From Alkalibacterium olivapovliticus (GTDB lineage Bacteria; Bacillota; Bacilli; Lactobacillales; Carnobacteriaceae_A): DNA of 64,000 nucleotides. Shown here piece by piece: positions 7,627 to 17,104 of the stretch; the stretch's first letter is position 1; each line of letters opens with the position of its first letter. The translations under genes and the position numbers were made by a program. The notes under the pieces were generated by a model, which saw nothing but the letters and a program-made list of their open reading frames with translations, was not told where the DNA came from and ran no database searches. The stretch spans positions 162,050 through 226,049 of the forward strand of contig NZ_PVTO01000001.1 in NCBI RefSeq assembly GCF_003003275.1. Direction: 5' to 3'.

Positions 7627-8706
7627 ATGACTAGTTTGAAATTGATTGAAGAGTTGAGTAATGCATACGGGGCACCGGGATTCGAAGACAATGTCATTGA
7701 TGTGGTACTTAAGCACAAAGGGAATTTGAAAGCTAAACGGGATAATTTGAAGAATCTTTATCTTTATCCAGAAAACTATGATGAATCCAAGCCAACCATC
7801 ATACTGGATGCTCATTTGGATGAAGTAGCGTTCATTGTCAGCTATATCGATAGTAACGGACTACTGGGCATTGAAATGCTAGGGAGATGGGAATGGTATA
7901 ACGTGTCTGCCCATCTGTTTATGGTCAGAGATCGAAATGGGAAGTATGTAAAAGGCATTATAGGGTCTAAGCCTCCCCATTTTCTGACGCCAGAGGAACG
8001 TGAAAATGGATTGAAGATGTCAGACTTGAAGGTTGATGTGGGAGCGACTTCCAGAGATGAAGTCATCCGCTCATTTGGTATTGACGTCGGGGCACCAATC
8101 GTCCCTTCTGTCCAGTTTGATTATAATGAACAGAATCAGACTATGCTTGGAAAGGCCTTTGATAACCGATTAGGCTGTGCAGCTGTCATTGACACGCTCA
8201 AAGCACTTGAAAAGGAAGACTTGCCTGTAAATGTAGTTGGTGCACTGGCGTCTCAGGAAGAAGTCGGTCTGCGCGGGGCAACCGTTACGGCTAATCGCAT
8301 AAATCCTGACTTTGCAATCGTATTTGAAGGCACACCCTCAGATGATTACGCTAAACCAGTCGACCAATCTCAGGCTCGAATGGGATATGGTCCACAAATA
8401 AGACATAAAGACAGCAGCTATATCGCTAACGAAGAATGGATCAAACTGGTCAATCAAGTGTGTGCAGCAAACAAGATACCCGTACAACATGCTGTCCGCG
8501 AAGGCGGCGGGACGAATGCCGGTAAAATACATGTAAATAATCTTGGCGTCCCTGTCCTGGTGCTCGGGGTACCGAGTCGATACGCACACACTCATCACCT
8601 ATTTGCCTCATTTAAAGACTATACACACACAGTTAAGCTGGCAGTCGAATCCATTAAAGCAATCGATGCAGCCTTTTTGAATCAGTTTGAGGTTGAATAC
8701 GACTAG
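7627..8706 (+). CDS. pepA: M42 family aminopeptidase (glutamyl aminopeptidase/PepA type)
   Basis: A 359-aa metallopeptidase of standard M42 length. Metal-ligand and catalytic segments are visible in order: DAHLDEV, KAFDNRLGC, SQEEVGLRGA, a VFEG acidic segment and AHTHHLF near the end. M42 enzymes form tetrahedral dodecamers that trim N-terminal residues from peptides in the cytoplasm; the glutamyl/aspartyl preference is inferred from the family in lactic acid bacteria. The start ATG follows AGGGGGAATAGATAA. It is monocistronic. Confidence 0.92.
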   Translation: MTSLKLIEELSNAYGAPGFEDNVIDVVLKHKGNLKAKRDNLKNLYLYPENYDESKPTIILDAHLDEVAFIVSYIDSNGLLGIEMLGRWEWYNVSAHLFMVRDRNGKYVKGIIGSKPPHFLTPEERENGLKMSDLKVDVGATSRDEVIRSFGIDVGAPIVPSVQFDYNEQNQTMLGKAFDNRLGCAAVIDTLKALEKEDLPVNVVGALASQEEVGLRGATVTANRINPDFAIVFEGTPSDDYAKPVDQSQARMGYGPQIRHKDSSYIANEEWIKLVNQVCAANKIPVQHAVREGGGTNAGKIHVNNLGVPVLVLGVPSRYAHTHHLFASFKDYTHTVKLAVESIKAIDAAFLNQFEVEYD

Positions 8707-8715
8707 ATATGGTTT

Positions 8716-8772
8716 AAAAAAACGTTCAGTTCTCTCACTAAGGTAATCAAGTGATGAGTCTGAACGTTTTTT
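8716..8772. terminator. Bidirectional terminator between pepA and the GNAT gene
   Basis: AAAAAACGTTCAG and CTGAACGTTTTTT flank a 30-nt loop, giving T runs on both strands between convergent genes. Confidence 0.8.
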
Positions 8773-8786
8773 AATACACTCCTCTT

Positions 8787-9614
8787 CTAAAAGGAGAATT
8801 CGATTCCCTTATATGAAAAGGATTCTGTTAATCCAATCTTCTTGGCGACCTTTTGTGAAACGGTGTTGGATTCCATGCAGTCCCAGTAAGGGGTTAGATT
8901 CTCATAAATACACATTTGAACAAAAGCATATGCTGCAAACTGGGCCAGCTGCTTGTTCTGGTGACTGGTGACCGTTTCGATATCGATACAGAATGTGTTC
9001 TTATAAACAAAACTTGAAAAGCACAAACTGACGACAGAATTATCGCCGACAATACAGTACCCTATTCCATTGTCAAAAAAGGCCTGGGAAGTGGACCAGA
9101 ATGTATCAATCTTAGACCGTAAAAAGGAGCTGTTGTGAATCGCGTAATCACTATTATAATAAAAGTCTGGTGTGATTTCTTTCAGTTGATAGTTGCTGGG
9201 AATAAGCTGAGGCAGAGGCGGCAAGTCGTGTTTGTCTTTCAACGTAAATACAATCTGTTTCCAGCTGCTGGTTTCCCGGTCTTTGAAAAGATCATCCAGA
9301 ACCCTATCCCACCGTTGATGATTACCCATCCCTTCAAACCAGCTCAATTCTTCTTTCTCAGCCTCTGCTTTGATGACAGTATCAATAAAATCCGAGATGT
9401 AATCAGTAAACTGACGATTCTGCTCATCACCAATAAAAATAAAGCCGTCATTATTTCCGAGCCAGATCAGTCCTGTGGAAGGATCGGATAAATCATCTAC
9501 AAAGATGCGTCCTGGATTAGTCCCTCTAATAACTGCTTTCGCTTCCACCTGACCGTCTGGGTTCACCAATTTTCTGCACTTCCGAAAGTCGGATTGATTC
9601 AACTCATAAATCAT
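8787..9614 (-). CDS. GNAT family N-acetyltransferase
   Basis: A 275-aa protein whose start MIYELNQ follows GAGGTGACTTT. The C-terminal half carries a GNAT-like fold: GIGYCIVGDNSVVSLCFSSF as central strands, then IDIETVTSHQNKQLAQFAAYAF matching the acetyl-CoA loop and helix, and an SNTVSQKVAKKIGL end that is typical of the GNAT_acetyltran group. The N-terminal half is variable and probably binds substrate. The substrate is unknown. Confidence 0.8.
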   Translation of the reverse strand: MIYELNQSDFRKCRKLVNPDGQVEAKAVIRGTNPGRIFVDDLSDPSTGLIWLGNNDGFIFIGDEQNRQFTDYISDFIDTVIKAEAEKEELSWFEGMGNHQRWDRVLDDLFKDRETSSWKQIVFTLKDKHDLPPLPQLIPSNYQLKEITPDFYYNSDYAIHNSSFLRSKIDTFWSTSQAFFDNGIGYCIVGDNSVVSLCFSSFVYKNTFCIDIETVTSHQNKQLAQFAAYAFVQMCIYENLTPYWDCMESNTVSQKVAKKIGLTESFSYKGIEFSF

Positions 9615-9856
9615 AAAGTCACCTCTTCCCTGTTCAGTTATAGTTAACATAAGCACTGTCACCTATGCATTTATTTTATGATTATACAAAAATGGAAAAC
9701 TAGATTCAACTATCATACCTTCTCGTAAAATATGTTGCTGAAGTAATCTCTTTTATATACTATAGTATTTAAGAAGTCTAAAGTAAACGATTTCATTAAA
9801 GTTATTCTTAACTAAATTGTTTTGATCCTAAACTAGAGTGACGGGAGTTACAACAA

Positions 9857-10492
9857 ATGAAAAAAATAAAATACAGTTTAATATCCTTATCCTCACTGAT
9901 CCTGCTGGTCGCCTGTGATGCAGATGATGAAGTGGCTGAAGACGATGCAGCGAAGATCAGTCAGCTGGAAGAAACGGTAGCCGCCAGCCAAGTAAAGATA
10001 GAAGCACTTGAAAGCACAGTTGCTGAAAATAATGAACTGATCGAAAATCGCTCAGCTGAGTTCTCTTACCTATCAGAATTGACAGAAGCTGACTTAGAAG
10101 CTTACAACACATTTCTCGAAGACTATGATACAAAGGTCTTAGAGAATTATTCACCGGAAAATATTTTGCTGCTCTACTTTCATTCGGTAGTCATGAGTGA
10201 CTGGGAAGCCATTTATGAACTGACCTATGATGGAGGGGGTCTTCCTGATCGAGATGAGTTCAATGAGGTGTTTTACACAGCCTACAATACTCAATCCATG
10301 CTTGAATCTGCTTTAGACTACCGGTATTATGACACACTCGAAGCAAGGAGTGACACTCAGTCTGAAGATGACGTGTCTGTAGAAATTAGTGTGGCCATAG
10401 GGGTCTCTCGCTTCTCAACTGTATACGGCTTGAAAAGAGAAAATGACATCTGGAAAATGGACGTATTGTATTTGCTTGAAGACGATAGTTGA
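9857..10492 (+). CDS. Putative lipoprotein with coiled coil
   Basis: A 211-aa exported protein. A lysine-containing N-terminus and hydrophobic stretch end in the lipobox LLVAC (Cys20), followed by a very acidic stretch. A short coiled coil spans about 35-70 and a globular C-terminal domain about 95-205, possibly NTF2-like in pattern (inference). It would be anchored to the outer face of the membrane. The function is unknown. Confidence 0.82.
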   Translation: MKKIKYSLISLSSLILLVACDADDEVAEDDAAKISQLEETVAASQVKIEALESTVAENNELIENRSAEFSYLSELTEADLEAYNTFLEDYDTKVLENYSPENILLLYFHSVVMSDWEAIYELTYDGGGLPDRDEFNEVFYTAYNTQSMLESALDYRYYDTLEARSDTQSEDDVSVEISVAIGVSRFSTVYGLKRENDIWKMDVLYLLEDDS

Positions 10493-10500
10493 ATTTAGTT

Positions 10501-10538
10501 AAGAGTGAATAGTTGAATTCAGCTGTTCGCTCTTTTTT
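10501..10538 (+). terminator. Terminator of the lipoprotein gene
   Basis: A 17-bp stem with wobbles, AAGAGTGAA...TTCGCTCTT, ending in TTTTTT. Confidence 0.75.
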
Positions 10539-10550
10539 GACCATTAAAGG

Positions 10551-10591
10551 CATAAAAAAAGCCACCATTCTAGTAAAAGAATGATGACTTT
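10551..10591 (-). terminator. Terminator of rplS
   Basis: On the minus strand AAAGTCATCATTCT pairs with AGAATGGTGGCTTT (two wobbles) and is followed by seven T. Confidence 0.8.
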
Positions 10592-10605
10592 CTAAAACTA
10601 TTAAA

Positions 10606-10962
10606 TTAGTTAGTTTTACGTACGCGTTCTTGGATACGAGCAGCTTTTCCTCGTAGGTTACGTAAGTAGTACAATTTAGCACGACGTACACGACCTTGAC
10701 GAGTCACTTCAAGTTTTGCAACACGTGGTGAATGAACTGGGAAAGTACGTTCAACGCCAACTCCGCCTGAAATCTTACGAACAGTATACATTTCGCTGAT
10801 TCCTTGTCCGCGACGTTTAATTACTACGCCTTCGAATAGCTGAATACGTTCACGTTCACCCTCTACGATACGAGCATGTACTCGAACACTGTCTCCTGGA
10901 CGGAAATCCGGTAAGTCTGTACGTAGTTGTTCTTGTGTGATTGCTTCAATCAATGGATTCAT
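10606..10962 (-). CDS. rplS: 50S ribosomal protein L19
   Basis: 118 aa, the normal L19 length. [20 protein letters not shown] at the start and the RPGDSVRVH and [17 protein letters not shown] segments are diagnostic. The start is the ATG after AGGAGAAGGATAAA; an upstream in-frame start would add ten residues not found in L19. L19 sits at the 30S-50S interface. It has its own promoter and leader, separate from trmD. Confidence 0.98.
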   Translation of the reverse strand: MNPLIEAITQEQLRTDLPDFRPGDSVRVHARIVEGERERIQLFEGVVIKRRGQGISEMYTVRKISGGVGVERTFPVHSPRVAKLEVTRQGRVRRAKLYYLRNLRGKAARIQERVRKTN

Positions 10963-11078
10963 TTTATCCTTCTCCTCTCGCGCAACACTCATAGGATCAA
11001 GTCCCAGCGGAAAATTGCGTAATAAAAGTGGTTGCCCACTCAGTTATTTACTTTACCATATTAGGTTTTAAGTGTAAA
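10963..11078 (-). promoter_or_regulatory. rplS promoter and structured leader
   Basis: Promoter TTTACA, 17 bp, TAAAGT at 11050-11078 on the minus strand. The leader that follows has a GTGG-GCAA-CCAC hairpin at 11028-11039 and complementary ACGCAA/TTGCGC segments nearer the ribosome site. Bacilli are known to carry an autoregulatory L19 leader; whether this is one needs a covariance-model match. Confidence 0.6.
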
Positions 11079-11102
11079 GGTCTTTTGCTTGATTTATCTA
11101 TT

Positions 11103-11852
11103 TTACAGAGTGTTTTCAGGTTGTTCAGCGGTCCATTCAGCGATCCACTGCTGTTCCTGTTTAGTCAGCTCACGTTTGACCAGCATATCCGGCCGTCTCT
11201 GGAATGTGCGCTTCAACGATTCTTTATGACGCCATTCGTCGATTTTACCGTGATTCCCACTCATCAGCACATCTGGTACAGCCATCCCCTTAAAGTCCGC
11301 TGGACGAGTGTAATGCGGATGTTCGAGTAAACCGCTTGAATGTGAATCCGTCTGAGCAGAAGCCGCATTTCCAAGGACATTCGGCAACAGGCGCACGGAA
11401 GCATCAATCATCACCATAGCCGCCAGTTCGCCCCCAGTGAGAACATAATCGCCTAGAGACACTTCATCTGTAACCAGTGAACGAATACGCTCGTCATATC
11501 CTTCATAATGGCCACATAGAAAGACGAGGTGCTCTTCTTCTGAAAATTCCTCAGCCATTGCCTGATCGAACGGTTTGCCTGCAGGATCCATCAAAATAAC
11601 ACGCTTTTTAGTTTCAGGATCACGTTCATTGATCGAATCCATGGCTTCAAATAGCGGTTCAGGTTTTAAGAGCATCCCCGCTCCCCCACCATATGGCGTA
11701 TCATCGACAACTTGGTGCTTCCCTTTTCCAAACTGTCTAAAATTCACCCGGTTGACTTCAACGATACCTTTGTCGATCGCCCGACTGACGATAGAGTGAC
11801 CCAGTGGGCCGTCAAACATTTCTGGAAAGAGTGTGACAACGTCTATCTTCAT
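11103..11852 (-). CDS. trmD: tRNA (guanine-N1)-methyltransferase TrmD
   Basis: A 249-aa SPOUT-family enzyme that methylates G37 of tRNAs using S-adenosylmethionine. The knotted cofactor site is seen in [12 protein letters not shown] and [12 protein letters not shown], and the N-terminus [13 protein letters not shown] is diagnostic. The first four bases overlap the end of rimM (ATGA), so the two are translationally coupled. Confidence 0.98.
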   Translation of the reverse strand: MKIDVVTLFPEMFDGPLGHSIVSRAIDKGIVEVNRVNFRQFGKGKHQVVDDTPYGGGAGMLLKPEPLFEAMDSINERDPETKKRVILMDPAGKPFDQAMAEEFSEEEHLVFLCGHYEGYDERIRSLVTDEVSLGDYVLTGGELAAMVMIDASVRLLPNVLGNAASAQTDSHSSGLLEHPHYTRPADFKGMAVPDVLMSGNHGKIDEWRHKESLKRTFQRRPDMLVKRELTKQEQQWIAEWTAEQPENTL

Positions 11853-12364
11853 TCGTCCAGCCCTTCCATAATATGAACAGAAATGACGCCCTGTTCGATA
11901 TCGACATCAAGGATCACAGATTCGATATAAGGCAGTAATAGGTCTTTCTTGCCTTGTCTCTGAACGACCCAGACATCATTTGCTCCAGGGGACAGAACTT
12001 CTTTGATTTTACCGATTTCCTCATTCGTATCATTATCGATCACTTTGAGGCCGACAACTTCATGAATGTAAAACTCGTCTTGCGGTAAATCTAGTAAGAG
12101 ATCTTCGCTGACGCGCAGCGTCCCACCAACAAACTTTTCCACCTGATTGATATTGAAATAGTCTTCAAACGTCAGTAAATCAAACGTTTTATGCTGACGG
12201 TGACTGCGGACTTTCAGCTCCACCTTTTCATTATCTTTTCCAAACCAGGTCAAAGGGGCTCCGGCGTAATAGCGCTCCTGTGGGTTGGTCGTAATCGACA
12301 TGACCCGAACCTCTCCCTTTAACCCGTGCGTGTTCACGATCTTTCCTACGTCATAATACTCCAT
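11849..12364 (-). CDS. rimM: Ribosome maturation factor RimM
   Basis: 171 aa. N-terminal RimM domain ([18 protein letters not shown]) and C-terminal PRC-barrel ([11 protein letters not shown]...). It binds S19 and assists 30S head maturation. The start MEYYDVG follows GAGAGGAGCACAAG; longer starts would lie inside the preceding terminator hairpin. It is followed by overlapping trmD. The terminator in front suggests expression depends on read-through from khpA. Confidence 0.97.
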   Translation of the reverse strand: MEYYDVGKIVNTHGLKGEVRVMSITTNPQERYYAGAPLTWFGKDNEKVELKVRSHRQHKTFDLLTFEDYFNINQVEKFVGGTLRVSEDLLLDLPQDEFYIHEVVGLKVIDNDTNEEIGKIKEVLSPGANDVWVVQRQGKKDLLLPYIESVILDVDIEQGVISVHIMEGLDE

Positions 12365-12390
12365 CTTGTGCTCCTCTCGGATAGTGGTCA

Positions 12391-12422
12391 TAAAAAAAGG
12401 GATGGACTCTAAGAGCCACCCC
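12391..12422 (-). terminator. Terminator between khpA and rimM
   Basis: On the minus strand GGGGTGGCTCT pairs with AGAGTCCATCCC (one bulge, one wobble) and ends in seven T. It lies only 27 nt before the rimM start, with no room for a promoter between. A second small hairpin (GTCAT/ATGAC) precedes it. Confidence 0.75.
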
Positions 12423-12477
12423 AATTCAATCTTTACTGCTATGTGTGATTGTCATGGGTACGCCTCAGCGTGATGAC

Positions 12478-12723
12478 TTAATCAACTATTGTTAGACGTA
12501 CACGTTTGGGTCCGTCGAATTGTATGCTGTAGACAATTGCACGAATCGCTTTAGCAATACGGCCTCGTTTACCAATGACACGTCCGACATCATCTGAATG
12601 AACAGCCAGCAGGTACTCGTGAAACTCATCGGTTTCTTTCAAGTCCAGCTTGACCTCATCTGGATGACTGACTAAAGGTTCAACTATAGTTTTAATCAAC
12701 TCTCGCATTTCTTTATCAGTCAT
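12478..12723 (-). CDS. khpA: KH-domain RNA-binding protein KhpA
   Basis: An 81-aa single KH domain with the GxxG loop as VIGKRGRIAKAIR. KhpA pairs with KhpB/EloR and affects cell elongation and RNA metabolism in Firmicutes. It stands in its conserved place between rpsP and rimM. Start ATG follows AAAAAGGATGGTACT. Confidence 0.95.
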   Translation of the reverse strand: MTDKEMRELIKTIVEPLVSHPDEVKLDLKETDEFHEYLLAVHSDDVGRVIGKRGRIAKAIRAIVYSIQFDGPKRVRLTIVD

Positions 12724-12760
12724 AGTACCATCCTTTTTAAATAGCCTCAGTATATAGAAG

Positions 12761-12809
12761 GAAGAAAAGAAAGACTGCCAGTATTAAAACAGACACCATT
12801 CTTTTCTTC
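12761..12809. repeat. Inverted repeat between rpsP and khpA
   Basis: GAAGAAAAGA at 12761-12770 and TCTTTTCTTC at 12800-12809. It could be a weak terminator or processing site that sets the rpsP/khpA ratio. Confidence 0.4.
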
Positions 12810-12835
12810 TTCAACGATTAATTTAATTAGAACAA

Positions 12836-13108
12836 TTATTTAGCGTATTTCTGATCGTGGAATTTTTTGATGATTCCTTCTTTAGAAAGTAAGTTTTTAA
12901 CTGTATCAGAAGGTTTTGCGCCTTCTTTCAACCATTTCATAACTAACTCTTCGTCGATCTTCACTTCAGCTGGTTTTGAAACCGGGTTGTAAGTTCCTAC
13001 TTGTTCAATAATGCGTCCATCACGTGGAGCACGTGAATCAGCAACAACTAAACGGTAAAAAGGATTTCTTTTAGACCCCATACGTTTCATACGAATTTTT
13101 ACTGCCAT
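12836..13108 (-). CDS. rpsP: 30S ribosomal protein S16
   Basis: 90 aa, normal length. The N-terminus [20 protein letters not shown] and [19 protein letters not shown] are diagnostic. Start ATG follows AGGAGGTGCAAGTTAA. It is first gene of rpsP-khpA-(rimM-trmD). Confidence 0.98.
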   Translation of the reverse strand: MAVKIRMKRMGSKRNPFYRLVVADSRAPRDGRIIEQVGTYNPVSKPAEVKIDEELVMKWLKEGAKPSDTVKNLLSKEGIIKKFHDQKYAK

Positions 13109-13318
13109 TTAACTTGCACCTCCTGTTAATTTATAAGGATATCTTTATGTTTAAAGAACCTTTAATCTGAGTTTTCTGCTTAATCAAACTCACAAAATGT
13201 ATCTTACCATGCAATAAAAAGAATGTAAAGTGTTTTTTCTTTACAGAAGGAAAAAAGCATAAAATGTATCTCCCCTCTTTTGTGTTATATTAGAGTGAAA
13301 TAGAAGGGATGTGTTTAA

Positions 13319-13675
13319 ATGACGATAGAAGATCAGGATTTTATGATGCGACAAATCAAGCTGATGGCCAAAGGAATCGGTGTGTTTTTAGATATCTCTT
13401 CCCTAAAGGAATTATTTAAACTGGAATTCTCCTTTGACGATGAACTGACTGACCCTGAAATAGAAGGCATCATTTTCCTTGCCCGTACAGAGGAGCTGAT
13501 TGATAAAAACCTGCTTTCCAGAGAAGAACTCGAAGAAGTCCTAAACACCTCTTCTGAAAGAATTGATCAGCTATTAAGTAGTCAGGCTCAGCCAAACGGC
13601 GAAGAACGGGAAAAGCTGGAACAGCTGATCGATGACAAACAGTACTGGATGGACCAGGACGATACAGACTATTAA
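13319..13675 (+). CDS. DUF6483-like small protein
   Basis: A 118-aa acidic, mostly helical protein. The start MTIEDQDFMMRQIKLMAKGI resembles DUF6483 proteins of Firmicutes, of unknown function. It lies on the opposite strand between ffh and rpsP, which are usually neighbours, so it is an insertion in an otherwise conserved block. Ribosome site AGAAGGGATG precedes the start. Confidence 0.65.
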   Translation: MTIEDQDFMMRQIKLMAKGIGVFLDISSLKELFKLEFSFDDELTDPEIEGIIFLARTEELIDKNLLSREELEEVLNTSSERIDQLLSSQAQPNGEEREKLEQLIDDKQYWMDQDDTDY

Positions 13676-14039
13676 ATACGCTTTAAAGGATGGCGTCGGA
13701 TTGAAAATGAAGGGTTGTCTGCATCTCAACATGCCACTTTAGATGAGTTGCATGTAAAGAGCATTTACCCTTCAACTCACCTGTTTAGCTTTCTGAGTTG
13801 CTTCTAAACCGATCGACTAAGTGCAAGTGAAAAAAGGAAGCATTCTGAGTTAAAGCTGAAGCAGTGACTAACTTCAACTCAGTTCATCAGGTCATATAAG
13901 TTAAAGATAGTCAGCCTGACTATCCTCAACTGAGAAACGATTCTATTTAAGCTAAGGATAAAAAACAGAAAGGCCTCATCTCAAACCTGTCCAGCCTCTC
14001 ACTTGAGCCGTAAAGCATTCAGAACCAATAGAAAGACGA
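13676..14039. other. Gene-free interval
   Basis: No supported gene or RNA. The stretch repeats short words such as TTCAACTCA and GAGTTG, but no clear array or hairpin was found before the ffh terminator. Confidence 0.5.
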
Positions 14040-14104
14040 AAAAACACATTTCTTCAACTGATATCGAAGGAAAGCCTTCAAGGTCAGTTCAGAAATGTGT
14101 TTTT
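14040..14104 (-). terminator. Terminator of the smc-ftsY-ffh operon
   Basis: Outer arms AAAACACATTTCT and AGAAATGTGTTTT, with a nested AACTGA/TCAGTT stem and AAGG/CCTT tip. A-rich on one side and T-rich on the other, so it could serve both strands. Confidence 0.8.
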
Positions 14105-14115
14105 AGTTTAATTAT

Positions 14116-15561
14116 TTATTTCTTTTTCTTTTTAACGATCTTCTTCTTTTTCTTCTTGCTGTTCTTTTTGGACATGCTGTTCATAGCCATTTTGCCGAGC
14201 TTACCTTTAACGCCACCACCGAGCAGTTTGTCCATACCGGGCATGCCGCCCATATTGCCATTGGACATTTTGCTCATCATCTCTTTAGACTGTTTGAACT
14301 GTTTGATCATGCGGTTGACTTCAGCGATGTCACGGGCAGACCCTTTAGCGATTCGGCGTCTACGCTTTTGAGACAACAGATCTGGATCCTCACGTTCAGC
14401 TGGAGTCATAGACAACACAATAGCTTTCATGTGCGCAATGTCTTTAGGATCCATCTGGAAGTCTGCCATGCCGGGAACGTTACTCATTCCTGGAATCATT
14501 TTAAGAATGTCTTCCATTGGCCCCATGTTTGTCATCTGGTCCATTTGTTCAATAAAGTCATTGAAGTCATAACGGTTTTCACGCATCTTCTCGGCCATTT
14601 CATTGGCACGGTCTTCGTCGACTTCCTGCTGGGCGCGTTCGATCAGGGTAAGAATATCACCCATCCCCAGGATACGGTTAGCCATACGGTCCGGATAAAA
14701 CGGCTCTAAGGCTTCCAGTTTTTCACCAGTACCGGTGAACTTGATAGGTTTATTCGTAACGGAACGGATAGACAGTGCCGCACCCCCACGAGTATCACCA
14801 TCCAGTTTAGTCAAGATGACACTTGTAATATTCAAACGTTCATTAAAGGAATCTGCCACGTTAACGGCATCCTGTCCTGTCATCGCATCGACGACCAGGA
14901 AGATTTCATGTGGGTTGACAGTCTGTTTCACATTTTCCAATTCGTCCATCAGGGTTTCATCGATGTGCAGACGACCGGCCGTATCAATAATAACGACGTC
15001 GCGGTTTTCGTCTTTCGCCATCTGAACCCCTTTTTCAGCAATTTCGACCGGGCTGACTTGATCGCCCATACTGAAGACTGGAATATCCAAATCGCGCCCA
15101 AGCGTTTCAAGCTGATCGATCGCAGCGGGACGATAAATATCGGCCGCAACCATCATCGGTTTTTTGTTCTCGTGTTTACGCAGGTAGTTCGCCAGTTTAC
15201 CGGCAGTGGTTGTTTTACCAGCCCCTTGTAAACCAGTCATCATATAAATAGTGGGTCCTTGTCCAGGTTCAGCGAAGATGATTTTCTCTTGCTCGCCACC
15301 CATTAAGGCAGTCAGTTCATCGTTAACGATTTTAACGACCTGTTGTCCACCATTCAGGCTCCCCAGTACTTCTTCACCGAGTGACTTTTCACGAACGGTT
15401 TTAACAAAATCTCTGACTACTTTATAGTTGACATCGGCTTCCAGTAAGGCTAACCTTACCTCGCGCATGACGTCTTTGACATCTGCCTCCGTTACTTTTC
15501 CCTTTTTACGCAAGCCGGAAAAAGCATCCTGCAGACGTCCTGTTAATCCTTCAAAGGCCAT
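14116..15561 (-). CDS. ffh: Signal recognition particle protein Ffh
   Basis: A 481-aa SRP54 GTPase. N-domain (1-90), G-domain with GLQGAGKTTTAGKL near 107, DIYRPAAIDQL and DTAGRLHID, then a methionine-rich M domain (about 300-440). The end is an unusual run of lysines. It binds 4.5S RNA and signal peptides and docks with FtsY at the membrane. It lies 7 bp after ylxM in an operon. Confidence 0.98.
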   Translation of the reverse strand: MAFEGLTGRLQDAFSGLRKKGKVTEADVKDVMREVRLALLEADVNYKVVRDFVKTVREKSLGEEVLGSLNGGQQVVKIVNDELTALMGGEQEKIIFAEPGQGPTIYMMTGLQGAGKTTTAGKLANYLRKHENKKPMMVAADIYRPAAIDQLETLGRDLDIPVFSMGDQVSPVEIAEKGVQMAKDENRDVVIIDTAGRLHIDETLMDELENVKQTVNPHEIFLVVDAMTGQDAVNVADSFNERLNITSVILTKLDGDTRGGAALSIRSVTNKPIKFTGTGEKLEALEPFYPDRMANRILGMGDILTLIERAQQEVDEDRANEMAEKMRENRYDFNDFIEQMDQMTNMGPMEDILKMIPGMSNVPGMADFQMDPKDIAHMKAIVLSMTPAEREDPDLLSQKRRRRIAKGSARDIAEVNRMIKQFKQSKEMMSKMSNGNMGGMPGMDKLLGGGVKGKLGKMAMNSMSKKNSKKKKKKIVKKKKK

Positions 15562-15568
15562 ACATGGT

Positions 15569-15916
15569 TCATTCCTCTCTGATTGAATCCAGACTGATTG
15601 CTTCTATTAATTCCAGCAGCTGTGCGTCTGAAGCGTGATTTTCATTTACATATTCTTTTAAGGTTTCAACTGCGTCTTTTTTCTTGTCGAATTCTTCGAC
15701 TAAATGCAGTTTACTTTCGTAGTCATTTAGTATGACTTCTGAGCGCTTGATATTGTCATAAACTGCCTGACGACTCACTGAGAACGCATCTGCGATTTCG
15801 CCCAGGGAGTAATCATCACCGTAGTATAACTTCATGTACTCCTGCTGTTTAACGGTCAGGAGCGGATGATAAAAGGAGAACAGACTGTTCATTCGCAATG
15901 TTTTTTCAAGTTCCAT
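15569..15916 (-). CDS. ylxM: YlxM/p13 family SRP-associated helix-turn-helix protein
   Basis: 115 aa. The start MELEKTLRM follows GAAAGGTGATAAATCGA; the longer frame overlaps ftsY. A sigma-70 region-4-like helix-turn-helix ([21 protein letters not shown]) spans about 35-60. In streptococci YlxM associates with SRP and modulates its GTPase cycle. It sits between ftsY and ffh as expected. Confidence 0.95.
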   Translation of the reverse strand: MELEKTLRMNSLFSFYHPLLTVKQQEYMKLYYGDDYSLGEIADAFSVSRQAVYDNIKRSEVILNDYESKLHLVEEFDKKKDAVETLKEYVNENHASDAQLLELIEAISLDSIREE

Positions 15917-15956
15917 TCGATTTATCACCTTTCTATTTTCAGCTAGTCTAACGGGC

Positions 15957-17063
15957 TTACGAGGTCTGTTCAATCAGTTCCTTAAACAAGCCATAAGCAA
16001 ATTTCTCAGTATCAAACGGATGAAGATCATTCATCGTTTCTCCGAGCCCGACAAATTTAACGGGAATATTTAGTTCCTTCCCGATTGCCAGAACGATCCC
16101 ACCTTTAGCAGTTCCGTCCATCTTAGTCAAAACGATTCCTGTTACGTTAGTGGTTTCTTTAAAGATTTTAGCTTGATTGAGCGCGTTCTGTCCAGTGGTC
16201 GCATCTAGTACCAGCAGGGTTTCATGAGGAGCGTCCGGAATTTCTCTGGAGATAATCCGTTTCATCTTCTCAAGCTCATTCATCAGGTTCTTCTTGTTCT
16301 GCAGGCGTCCAGCAGTGTCGATTAAGAGTAAATCTGCGCCGGATTCACGTGCTGTCGTAATACTATCGTAGACAACAGCCGCTGGGTCTCCACCTTGTTT
16401 AGTGGAAATCACTTCTGCACCGACTCGACTACCCCAGATGTTCAGCTGTTCGATTGCGCCCGCACGGAATGTATCTCCGGCAGCCAGTACGACTTTCTTG
16501 CCTTTATCGATATACTGGTGAGCCATTTTGGCAATTGTCGTCGTTTTCCCGACCCCGTTGACCCCTACAAACAGGACAACAGTCAGTCCATCTGGATTCT
16601 CATTGAATTCGGTATGATCCGGATTGGTCTCTCCGTACATATCCACCATCGTTCTGACGATTACACGCTCGGCATCTTTCATGCTTCGGATGTTTTCGAC
16701 TTTGGCTTCGTAACGCAGCGTATCCGCAATCTGCATGGTTGCTTCAAATCCAACGTCTGATTCGATTAAAAGGTCTTCGAGTTCTTCGAAAAATTCCTCA
16801 TCTTCGTACCTGAAATTAGCCAGGAGCTCATTTAATCGACGGGTAAAGGATACACGAGATTTTTTCAATCCTTTTTCGTACTGTTCGGTTTCTTTTTTGG
16901 TATCTTCAGGTTCTAAAGTCGTATCTTCGGTTACCGGTGCTTCAACTGTTTCTCTAACGGCTTCCTCTTCTACAGCTTTTTCCTGGATGACTTCCTGTTC
17001 TGGTGCGTCCTGTTTTTTATCAGCACCTGTAAAGGCGGATTTGATCTTATCAAATAATCCCAT
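15957..17063 (-). CDS. ftsY: Signal recognition particle receptor FtsY
   Basis: 368 aa. A short acidic A domain (about 15-65, rich in E), an N domain and a G domain with [14 protein letters not shown] near 177, [24 protein letters not shown] and [11 protein letters not shown]. It acts at the inner face of the membrane as docking partner of Ffh. Operon member between the HAD gene and ylxM. Confidence 0.98.
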   Translation of the reverse strand: MGLFDKIKSAFTGADKKQDAPEQEVIQEKAVEEEAVRETVEAPVTEDTTLEPEDTKKETEQYEKGLKKSRVSFTRRLNELLANFRYEDEEFFEELEDLLIESDVGFEATMQIADTLRYEAKVENIRSMKDAERVIVRTMVDMYGETNPDHTEFNENPDGLTVVLFVGVNGVGKTTTIAKMAHQYIDKGKKVVLAAGDTFRAGAIEQLNIWGSRVGAEVISTKQGGDPAAVVYDSITTARESGADLLLIDTAGRLQNKKNLMNELEKMKRIISREIPDAPHETLLVLDATTGQNALNQAKIFKETTNVTGIVLTKMDGTAKGGIVLAIGKELNIPVKFVGLGETMNDLHPFDTEKFAYGLFKELIEQTS

Positions 17064-17104
17064 AATGGACTCACTCTTTCTTTACTTTTTTTGACACATA
17101 TACA

